Source: Psychroflexus curvus (GTDB taxonomy: Bacteria > Bacteroidota > Bacteroidia > Flavobacteriales > Flavobacteriaceae). Taken from it: a stretch of 64,000 bases of DNA. Positions 47,684 through 54,877 of this stretch are shown here, piece after piece. Below the pieces are notes generated by a model. That model ran no database searches. It was not told where the DNA came from and saw only the letters and a program-made list of their open reading frames with translations. The stretch covers positions 62,001 through 126,000 of the forward strand of contig NZ_JAIQZF010000004.1 in NCBI RefSeq assembly GCF_020164585.1, in the 5' to 3' direction. Position 1 is the first letter of the stretch. Every line of letters begins with the position of its first letter. The position numbers and the translations under genes are program-made.

Positions 47684-47947
47684 ATGAATTGCTTTGTTTA
47701 CATTTTATATTCAAAATCGGTTGATTTATTTTATGTAGGTGCAACCCATGATGTTAATAAAAGACTCCAGAGGCATAATACTGGGTTAGAAAATTTTACT
47801 AAAAAATATATGCCCTGGGAATTGGTATGGTTTACAAAAAAGCCAAACAAAGCTGAAGCTTTCAAGCTTGAAAAAAAATTGAAAAACTTATCCAAAAGTC
47901 GTAAACGGGAGTTTATAAAAAAATATTCGAATGATGACGAAGCCTAG
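47684..47947 (+). CDS. GIY-YIG family nuclease, stand-alone domain
   Basis: 87 residues, just the GIY-YIG fold: FVYILYSKSVDLFYVGATHD (the VYI and YVG forms of GIY and YIG), the Arg-containing helix VNKRLQRHN, and the Glu of AFKLEKKLKNL as expected metal ligand. Such single-domain proteins (UPF0213/YhbQ-like) are presumed DNA endonucleases, but their targets are unknown. The gene replaces a spacer within the tRNA-Ser repeat array and runs in the tRNA direction. It is followed by a hairpin, ACACTGAC-CGAAGC-GTCAGTGT, directly abutting a copy of the tRNA 3' end. Confidence 0.9.
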   Translation: MNCFVYILYSKSVDLFYVGATHDVNKRLQRHNTGLENFTKKYMPWELVWFTKKPNKAEAFKLEKKLKNLSKSRKREFIKKYSNDDEA

Positions 47948-48480
47948 CTTGTCATCACACTGACCGAAGCGTCAGTGTCCCTCTTTCTCCGCAAAAGGAA
48001 AACCCACAACGAAAGTTGTGGGTTTTTTAATGTCTAATCACGTCAAAAGCAAAGCTTTTGTAAGGGGTTGGACATTTAAAAAACAAAGTAAGCGTTAGCT
48101 TGCTTAGGTTTTACATGCTTGTTCAGGATACCCTTTCGGGGGATCAACGCAGTTAATCCTCTTTCTCCGCAAAAGGAAAACCCACAACGAAAGTTGTGGG
48201 TTTTTTAATGTCTAATCACGTCAAAAGCAAGGCTTTTGTAAGGGGTTGGACATTTAAAAAACAAAGTAAGCGTTAGCTTGCTTGGGTTTTATATGCTTGT
48301 ACAGGATAACACTTTTGGGATCAACGCAGTTAATCCTCTTTCTCCGCAAAAGGAAAACCCACAACGAAAGTTGTGGGTTTATTGGTTTCTAAGTTCCTCA
48401 GAAGTAATCTGTTTTAAGGTCATAATGAAGATGCACAGCTTTGAATATAGCTAAATGTTAGTGTTCACATCCTTCATTTC

Positions 48481-50451
48481 TTATTCATTCCACAGATCTG
48501 GTATAAGCTCATAACCAGTAGCACCTAAAGGTTTTTGATTGTAAGGCTGCAATTTCCCGGTATGTACCTCATACACTCGTTTTGCTGTTTTTTTGATGGC
48601 CTCCACCATATGCGGATACGGCCGATCGGTGACATCTACGATGCCACAGTTATAATTTTCGCCATCATAACGTCTTCCGGTTAAGTCCTGATCGGCCCAT
48701 TGAAAATAAGCGACGCCAATTAAGCCAGGATGATTGAACGCCTGCTCTGTATAATATCTATAGGCGACACCCCGCTCTTCTTGATTTTTAACCTGCACCA
48801 AAGCCTGAGCCATCCCTCTATTGACTGTTCCAGAATGATATTCTCCTATAAGCATGGGTAAACCTGTCACTTCACTTATTCTGTCCATGGTTTCTCTGGG
48901 AGGAACCACTTCATAAGCGTTGAAACTAAATACATCGAAAACACCTTTACATATATTTAGGATTTCGTCCTCTGGAACCTCTCCAAAACGTATTCCTAAA
49001 GTGAGGTGATTGGGGTCATATTTTCTTACTGAAGCTTCCACGGTTTGGAGAAATGTTTTAAACGTATCAAAAATAAATGCCTTACGCCTTTCAGGCGTAT
49101 CTCCTTCTGCCAGATAATTCACTAAAGCCTGTTTTATAGGCTTATCCTCATCTTCTGCAAGGATCAAATCACATAATCTGGATTCCTGACCTAACCATGA
49201 GGGTTCATTGCTGGTAAAATAACCTATCAGCCATTTGTTATCCTTGTAAGGGAAAACCGTCTTCTTCACAGCTTCTTCAGTTTTCCTTTGAAAATCAGGA
49301 GCATATACATCGACAAGTCCCATAACTCCTTCATTTATACCAAGTCCGGAAAGTTGCAGCATAAATGGTTTTTGATTCATATCTATAACCTTTTTACTAC
49401 TCCAGTTGGCTATGGTATTAATCCCCCAGTTAGACATTCTGTCTATTATCATTTCTCTGGATTTAGCAGGATAATCCTCTCCAAAGCGGCGATGCAAATT
49501 CCATGTCCCAAAGGATACTGAATTAGGATTTTCCGGATCGTATCCTACACCTTCAGGAGGTAATTTCTTTATGAAATTTGAAGTTTCACGCTGATCCAGT
49601 CTATTCACTTGCCCCCCATTACCTGGCGCTATACAATCTACGCCAAGAGACAAAAATTGATAGCCCTCTGGATCCACAAACCACCATTTGCCGTTTACTT
49701 TTTGTGTTCTAAAAAAACCTGTAGCTTCTACTTTTGCATTCAGGTAGCCACCATATGTTGAATAATTAAAATCTTCCTTTTTACTTAAGTTTGTTTCTTC
49801 AGTTTCCCAGGCTGTTTTTAACTGATCCAAGGATTTAATTTTCTCATCAAAGTCCAAGAGGTTAGATTGACCAAATTCATCGACGACAGGTGTTTCTCCA
49901 AGGTATTCATCACCGGGATCCTCTTTGTGTAAACTTATGGAACGCAACTCAAAGTAGGGGTTTCCAATGGGAGCATGCATTCTGATGCCGATAGAATCCA
50001 CCCCTTTTAGGGGGCCACGCTCACCTCCCAGATTAAACCAGCCGGTATACCGAGGCTGATTCATAGTTGCTGCGATATCATTTGCCGCGTCGGGGAGCTG
50101 CCTGTAAAACCTAAGAGGAATCGCTAGTTTTATCCATCCCCCGGGAGCATAGCTCATGACCCGAAGATCATTATAACCTGAATCTGTCGTGAATCCAATT
50201 TGAAATCGCTGTGGAGTACTCATCATCATTTCAAGCAACACATAATTATAATCACTCCAGTCTGACTCAAGTTCAGGGTTTATATCCCGAAGTGCAAATT
50301 TTTCACCTGATACTGTTTTAGTACTATCGAAATCAACTTTAAAGGTTTTGCTTTCAGATTCATCACATCCTAGAAATGATATGCAAGCCATGGTAAGGAT
50401 AGCCATAGAAGATAAGAGTTTTTTTCTAAAATTGCTTTGAGCTTTATTCAT
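48481..50451 (-). CDS. Putative glycoside hydrolase (GH50-agarase-like TIM barrel), lipoprotein
   Basis: 656 residues. The lipobox is ISFLGC (Cys29). An N-terminal beta-rich carbohydrate-binding-like region (~40-170) precedes a TIM barrel introduced by FFRTQKVNGKWWFVDPEGYQFLSLGVDC, a phrase typical of beta-agarase-like enzymes. Clan GH-A residues are visible: YFTSNEPSW (acid/base Glu after Asn) and MLIGEYHSG (nucleophile Glu). It probably cleaves a marine polysaccharide, but the substrate is not certain. No SusCD pair or other CAZymes are adjacent. Confidence 0.8.
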   Translation of the reverse strand: MNKAQSNFRKKLLSSMAILTMACISFLGCDESESKTFKVDFDSTKTVSGEKFALRDINPELESDWSDYNYVLLEMMMSTPQRFQIGFTTDSGYNDLRVMSYAPGGWIKLAIPLRFYRQLPDAANDIAATMNQPRYTGWFNLGGERGPLKGVDSIGIRMHAPIGNPYFELRSISLHKEDPGDEYLGETPVVDEFGQSNLLDFDEKIKSLDQLKTAWETEETNLSKKEDFNYSTYGGYLNAKVEATGFFRTQKVNGKWWFVDPEGYQFLSLGVDCIAPGNGGQVNRLDQRETSNFIKKLPPEGVGYDPENPNSVSFGTWNLHRRFGEDYPAKSREMIIDRMSNWGINTIANWSSKKVIDMNQKPFMLQLSGLGINEGVMGLVDVYAPDFQRKTEEAVKKTVFPYKDNKWLIGYFTSNEPSWLGQESRLCDLILAEDEDKPIKQALVNYLAEGDTPERRKAFIFDTFKTFLQTVEASVRKYDPNHLTLGIRFGEVPEDEILNICKGVFDVFSFNAYEVVPPRETMDRISEVTGLPMLIGEYHSGTVNRGMAQALVQVKNQEERGVAYRYYTEQAFNHPGLIGVAYFQWADQDLTGRRYDGENYNCGIVDVTDRPYPHMVEAIKKTAKRVYEVHTGKLQPYNQKPLGATGYELIPDLWNE

Positions 50452-50668
50452 AAGTTTATTTTTAATTCTTGATAATTAAGTGTACGCGTTTAAATCACTT
50501 ACAATCAATTCAACAGCTTATTTTAAATTTTCTTTTGCTTTCAATTTTTTATTTAATCCTCGATAATATCTAAAATACTCCCACCTATATTTAAGATTAA
50601 CCAAATCCATTTTTATTGTATTTTAGACGAATAATATGACTTGTAATTTCATACCTTAAATAACTCCT

Positions 50669-50944
50669 ATGCATTATATTCTTTTTTATAAATCTGTTGA
50701 CAATTATATTGAAAAAAGAGCTCCTTTTCGACAAGAACATCTAGAATTATTAAAAACCGCAAATGAGCAAGGTACTTTAGTCATGGCTGGTGCCTTTTCA
50801 GAACCAGCTGATGGTGGGGTTTTTATTTTTAAAACAAATGATCCCAGTGTCGCCGAAAACTTTGCCAAAAACGATCCTTATGTCAAAAACGGATTGATTA
50901 CCGAGTGGAAGATTCGCCCCTGGACTGTGGTGATAGGCGGGTAA
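50669..50944 (+). CDS. YciI family protein
   Basis: 91 residues matching the YciI/ferredoxin-like fold: YILFYKSVDNYIEKRAPFRQEHLELL, then GTLVMAGAFSEPADGGVFIFK and a C-terminal NDPYVKNGLITEWKIRPW. The family includes small putative enzymes with a conserved His-Asp pair; the function is mostly unknown. It stands alone between the GH gene and the convergent serine hydrolase gene. Confidence 0.9.
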   Translation: MHYILFYKSVDNYIEKRAPFRQEHLELLKTANEQGTLVMAGAFSEPADGGVFIFKTNDPSVAENFAKNDPYVKNGLITEWKIRPWTVVIGG

Positions 50945-50956
50945 ATAGTTGATTAA

Positions 50957-52093
50957 TTACTCGACGGCTTTTTGCAACAACCGCATCACATCGTCGATTT
51001 TTGAATTGTCGATCCAGCGGGTGACCACAAGCAAATCGTTTTCTTCATCGATTATGATATAGTTCCCTCCAAATCCTGCAGCAAAGTACACTTCCTCAGA
51101 AACTCCTTCCCAGGCTTCCTGGCTATTGTTCCACCACAAATAGCCATAGTCTGATTTGGCCTGAGAAGATTCCTGGACACTTTTCACCCAGTTTTCTGAG
51201 ATCAGTTGCTTATCCTTCCATTTTCCATTTCTCAGGAATAATAACCCAAATCTAGCATGATCTAAAGAATTGATAAATATGCCACCTCCAAAATGTCCGC
51301 CGCCACTCACAGACTGCATTTGTAAACCGTCTACATTCACGTAAGAATTATGGTATCCCAGCCATCTCCAGGTTGTAGAAGCCCCAATAGGGTCCATGAT
51401 TTCCTCTTTTAAGACTTGTGGTAGTGGTTTTCTCCACACCTGAAGCAGGGCATAAGCCAGGACATTGACCCTTACATCATTGTATTTGTAATGAGTTCCA
51501 GGTTCATACAATTGTCTTGCTCTCCAGTCGTCGATAGTGCCCTCTCTTGGCGGGCGGTCTGCCCAATCGTCAAGTCCAAACTGTTGTCCAGACCAGTCTG
51601 AAGACTGAGTTAATAAATGATCCCAGGTTATCTTTTGATTATGTTCCCCATCAAACGTCCCATCCCAGACATATTTGTGAGTTTTATCGTTTATACTATG
51701 AATTAACTTACGATCTAAAGCCAATCCAGCCACAGTAGATAGATAGCTTTTAGCTACACTGAAGGTCATATCTACTCTGTCGACCTCTCCCCATTCCGCC
51801 ACGATATAACCGTCTTTAATCACCAAGCCAGCTGGGCCGCCTCTTTGTTTGGTTTCTCCGAGAATTTCAAAATTTGGCTCTCTGGAAAAAGCTTCTAGTA
51901 TAGCGATTCTTAAATCTCTATTGACTGAATTTTCATTACCAGAAGCGATAGTCACAGCACTATCTAATAAGACGGGATTCATTTTTAAAGCGGTAGCCGA
52001 TTTTCTTTCCCAGTCTTGACTTGGATAATATTGTCCAAACACGATGTTTGACCAAAAAAACAAAACACAGGTGAGCGTGAATAAAATTTTCAT
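50957..52093 (-). CDS. Serine hydrolase, beta-lactamase class C/CubicO-like
   Basis: 378 residues from ATG 52093, which places a signal peptide (KILFTLTCVLFFWSNIVFGQ) at the start; a start at 52156 would add 21 residues. The catalytic SxxK is in MTFSVAKSYLSTVAG. HYKYNDVRVNVLAYAL lies at the usual YxN position, and GGHFGGGIFINSLDHARFGLL is typical of the family. It is an exported esterase, D-aminopeptidase or beta-lactamase-like enzyme; the substrate cannot be read. Confidence 0.88.
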   Translation of the reverse strand: MKILFTLTCVLFFWSNIVFGQYYPSQDWERKSATALKMNPVLLDSAVTIASGNENSVNRDLRIAILEAFSREPNFEILGETKQRGGPAGLVIKDGYIVAEWGEVDRVDMTFSVAKSYLSTVAGLALDRKLIHSINDKTHKYVWDGTFDGEHNQKITWDHLLTQSSDWSGQQFGLDDWADRPPREGTIDDWRARQLYEPGTHYKYNDVRVNVLAYALLQVWRKPLPQVLKEEIMDPIGASTTWRWLGYHNSYVNVDGLQMQSVSGGGHFGGGIFINSLDHARFGLLFLRNGKWKDKQLISENWVKSVQESSQAKSDYGYLWWNNSQEAWEGVSEEVYFAAGFGGNYIIIDEENDLLVVTRWIDNSKIDDVMRLLQKAVE

Positions 52094-52296
52094 GTTGGAT
52101 ATTTTATGATTTGATAAGTTGTAAATATCCATAAAATCCGAACTACCGCAGAGCAAGTTTAATAATTTTTATATTTCGCTAATAAATGTATTGTAGATTA
52201 GAATCAGGCTAAGTTTAAATGGGTTTTATTTGAGGTAATGGATCCGATAAAAATTATATATTGAAATTTGAAATCTCTTACATTAAAACTGCGTTG

Positions 52297-53445
52297 ATGA
52301 AAAATCAAAACCATCTTTTTAGCCTTCCCGAAAACTTACATTATCTCAACGGTGCTTATATGTCTCCTAATCTAAAAGCAGTTGAGCAGGCTGGAATTGA
52401 GGGCGTCTTAAGAAAATCTGACCCTACCTCTATAAAAGAATCCGATTTCTTTGAGCCGGCTCTGGAGATAAAGTCACTGTTTGGAAAATTAATTAACAGC
52501 CCTGCTTCCCAAAATGCGCTAATTCCCTCTGCCTCTTACGGATTGATTAATGCCCTGCGCAATGTCCCCTTCAGAAGCGGGCAGTATGCCATCATGGTCA
52601 GTGAAGAATTTCCTAGTGATCACCTTGCTTTGAGAAAAATCTGTCAGGACCAAAAGGCTGATCTTAAGGTGTTACCTCCTCCGGAATTTATAAAAGGAAG
52701 GACTTTAAAATGGACCGAAGATATAATCGAAAGCATCACTGAAGAAACTGCCGTTGTGGCGATGTCTTCTATTCATTGGATGCAGGGCCTGAAATTCGAT
52801 TTGAAGGCCATAGGTGAAAAATGCCGGTCAACCCACACGTATTTTATCGTGGATGGCACTCAATCTGTTGGCGCTTTGCCCATGGATGTTCAGGAATTCA
52901 ACATAGATGCATTGATATGCGCTTCTTATAAATGGCTCCTCGGACCCTACTCTTCGGGCTTAGCCTATTATAGCGAAAAATTTAACCAGGGCGAACCCAT
53001 TGAACATTCATGGATGACTCGAAAAGACAGCCATGATTTCGACAAACTCACCAGTTATCCTGAGGACTACGGAAGCGGAGCCATGCGCTATAATGTGGGA
53101 GAGTTTAGCAATTTTATCGCCCTCCCTATGCTGAAAGCTGCCCTGGAACAAATTCTGAAATGGAAGGTGGAAAACATTCAAACCTATTGCTTTGAATTGC
53201 TTGAGCCCTTAAGAGCATTTCAAAAAAGAAAAGGCCTGGAGATGGAAGATGAGATCAACATGAGTTCACATCTGTACGGATTGTTTCTACCTGAAAGCCT
53301 GCTTACCCCAAAACTGAAAAACGACTTTAAAACCAATAACATTCACGTGTCTACCAGGGGTAATTTCATCCGGGTTTCGCCTCATGTTTATAATACCGTC
53401 CCTGATATAGAAGCATTTATAAAGGTTTTGGATACACATTTATGA
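52297..53445 (+). CDS. Class V aminotransferase-fold PLP enzyme
   Basis: 382 residues from ATG 52297 (TTG 52261 would extend by 12). It starts with HYLNGAYMSPNLKAVEQAGI, and the PLP-binding region is VDGTQSVGALPMD followed by ALICASYKWLLGPYSSGL, with the Schiff-base Lys. The family includes cysteine desulfurases, kynureninases and isopenicillin epimerases. The lack of a conserved Cys loop argues against a desulfurase. Reaction and partner are unknown. It is monocistronic. Confidence 0.87.
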   Translation: MKNQNHLFSLPENLHYLNGAYMSPNLKAVEQAGIEGVLRKSDPTSIKESDFFEPALEIKSLFGKLINSPASQNALIPSASYGLINALRNVPFRSGQYAIMVSEEFPSDHLALRKICQDQKADLKVLPPPEFIKGRTLKWTEDIIESITEETAVVAMSSIHWMQGLKFDLKAIGEKCRSTHTYFIVDGTQSVGALPMDVQEFNIDALICASYKWLLGPYSSGLAYYSEKFNQGEPIEHSWMTRKDSHDFDKLTSYPEDYGSGAMRYNVGEFSNFIALPMLKAALEQILKWKVENIQTYCFELLEPLRAFQKRKGLEMEDEINMSSHLYGLFLPESLLTPKLKNDFKTNNIHVSTRGNFIRVSPHVYNTVPDIEAFIKVLDTHL

Positions 53446-53824
53446 ATAAAATTATTGATTGTATTTATGATTACTGAAGAGCAACCTCTTTATATAAATT
53501 ACTAAAAGCCTAAATTTTAGCTCACTCCCAACTCTTCATCACACACTAAAATAAGTTTTCAAAATTTTCAGTAAATCATCAATACAAACTGGATGTTCAG
53601 GTCTACATAAAGTCTTAAGAAATGTATCGCAGAGCATCAAACCAGTTAAAGGCAAAATCAGAATAAAACATAAGAGTAAGAAGATATTAAGTCAATACCG
53701 TTAAGTAGTAAAAAGCAGAGATTAATATCCTCATAAAGTAAGATTAAAAACTGTAGCTTTAACTGAGTTTTCTATAGAACTATTTGATATTCAGAGCTTA
53801 GTTTAAGATATTAAATCCGGACAG
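53446..53824. other. Intergenic region without a recognisable gene
   Basis: 379 bp of AT-rich DNA. I see no convincing ORF, tRNA, hairpin terminator or repeat. It could hold a promoter or an untranslated RNA, but nothing supports it. Confidence 0.5.
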
Positions 53825-54277
53825 ATGCAATTCAAAAAATTGACCAGTGAAAAGCCTTTTGATGTGGCCGATTATGTGCACGACTATTATGCGCTTTATC
53901 CCTATGAAAAGCTCAACCTATACTTGGGTTGCGATAGTCAAAACCGCTTACGGACGACTTATGCCACCACCCTGGTCTTTAATGTTTCAAAAACAGGCTG
54001 TCATGTGATTTATCGCAAGGAAGTGATGCCCTTGATTGCCGATATGTGGACCAGACTCTGGGGAGAGACAGAACGTTCGGTAGAAACTGCGCTTTATCTG
54101 CGCGAGAAGGGTATTGAGATCGACACCATTGATCTGGATTACAATGTGAATCCCAAATTCAAATCCAATACGCTGGTTACAGCTGCGGTGGGTTATGTTG
54201 AATCCTTAGGCTTCAAAGCAAGAATAAAACCCGATCTTCTTCCTGCCGTCTATGCCGCTGATCATATTGTGGGATAA
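53825..54277 (+). CDS. YkuK-like RNase H-fold protein (DUF458)
   Basis: 150 residues. The first strand NLYLGCDSQNRLRTTYATTLVF with an acidic residue after the first beta strand, and the later IDTIDLDYNVNPKFKSNTLVTAAVGYV with Asp residues, match the YkuK (DUF458) family, an RNase H-like fold with unproved nuclease activity. Cytoplasmic. A hairpin (54400-54432) lies in the convergent gap to the response regulator gene. Confidence 0.85.
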   Translation: MQFKKLTSEKPFDVADYVHDYYALYPYEKLNLYLGCDSQNRLRTTYATTLVFNVSKTGCHVIYRKEVMPLIADMWTRLWGETERSVETALYLREKGIEIDTIDLDYNVNPKFKSNTLVTAAVGYVESLGFKARIKPDLLPAVYAADHIVG

Positions 54278-54399
54278 AGAAGAGCTTTACACCAAAAAAA
54301 ATACGGTCTCTTATTTCACTATTTTAAAGAACACTCTTTGATACTAAGACAAACCCCTGAAAAGGGCTTAAAACGACTTGTGTTCTAAATTTTTGGTGA

Positions 54400-54432
54400 C
54401 TTGCCCGCCTGTTCCATTCGGACGGGGGCAAG
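54400..54432. repeat. Long imperfect C/G-rich hairpin in an intergenic gap
   Basis: CTTGCCC (54400-54406) pairs with GGGCAAG (54426-54432), and the stem continues through CC/GG and GTTC/GGAC to a CATTC loop with two bulges. No T-run follows on either strand, so it is not a normal terminator. It resembles a dispersed palindromic repeat. Confidence 0.5.
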
Positions 54433-54475
54433 GCTTACCATTGTTGGTAAATGTTGTTTAAGTTGGTCGATAGAA

Positions 54476-54877
54476 TTAATTAGTGACAAGCTTTGGCAAA
54501 ATACCGTTTAATTGACTTAGATCTATTGGTTTGACTAAATAGTTATTTTTCAATCCATATTTTTCAGCTCTTTGAATATCATCTTCATGATTTGAACTTG
54601 TTAAAATATAAATAGCACCACCCTGTTCTATAGGTATTTGAGTGAATTCATCCAGAAACTTCCACCCATCCCAAACAGGCATATTTAAATCCAAAAATAT
54701 AATTTGGGGCAATTTTTCATTATTCAGAAACATTGCTTTTAGTGAAGTATATGCTTCTTTTCCATTCTTATAAGCCAATGTTTTTTCAACAAATCCGGAA
54801 AGTTCTATATACTTCCTCGTTATAAACAATTGCACTGGATCATCTTCCACAATACACGCTAAATCTATTTTTTTCAT
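54476..54877 (-). CDS. Response regulator, single receiver domain
   Basis: 133 residues, a CheY-like receiver only. The acidic pocket is EDD (11-13), the phospho-acceptor is D63 in FLDLNMPVWDGW, the switch is LTSS, and the Lys is in LVKPID. There is no output domain, so it probably signals by protein contact, like the small regulators paired with PAS kinases. Its start overlaps the kinase stop by 4 bp (ATGA), so the pair is translationally coupled. Confidence 0.94.
   Translation of the reverse strand: MKKIDLACIVEDDPVQLFITRKYIELSGFVEKTLAYKNGKEAYTSLKAMFLNNEKLPQIIFLDLNMPVWDGWKFLDEFTQIPIEQGGAIYILTSSNHEDDIQRAEKYGLKNNYLVKPIDLSQLNGILPKLVTN

Larger units (their letters stand above)
47254..48380 (+). 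repeat. Six-copy tRNA-Ser 3'-end/terminator cassette array
   Basis: The 51-bp core begins with the tRNA-Ser 3' end (CTCTTTCTCCGC) and continues into a terminator (AAAACCCACAAC-GAAA-GTTGTGGGTTTT). Copies start at 47254, 47431, 47608, 47981, 48159 and 48336 (the last truncated). Cores 1-2, 2-3, 4-5 and 5-6 are separated by a nearly identical 126-127-bp spacer; cores 3-4 are separated by a 322-bp GIY-YIG cassette. The spacer has small hairpins and a 22-codon frame starting MSNHVKSKAF in each copy. Copies 2 and 3 have changes in the terminator stem, and copy 3 remains paired by a wobble. Confidence 0.9.

Noticed and set aside
47684-47947. GIY-YIG gene as part of a group I intron
   Set aside because: The tRNA-Ser gene is intact and uninterrupted, and no intron core (P, Q, R, S elements) is recognisable around the ORF.
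47254-48380. CRISPR array
   Set aside because: Repeats are 51 bp and contain a tRNA end plus terminator, and the spacers are ~126 bp and almost identical to each other. No cas genes are near.
54400-54432. Terminator for YkuK or the response regulator
   Set aside because: The hairpin is long and stable but no T-run follows on either strand, so I call it a repeat or hairpin of unknown role.
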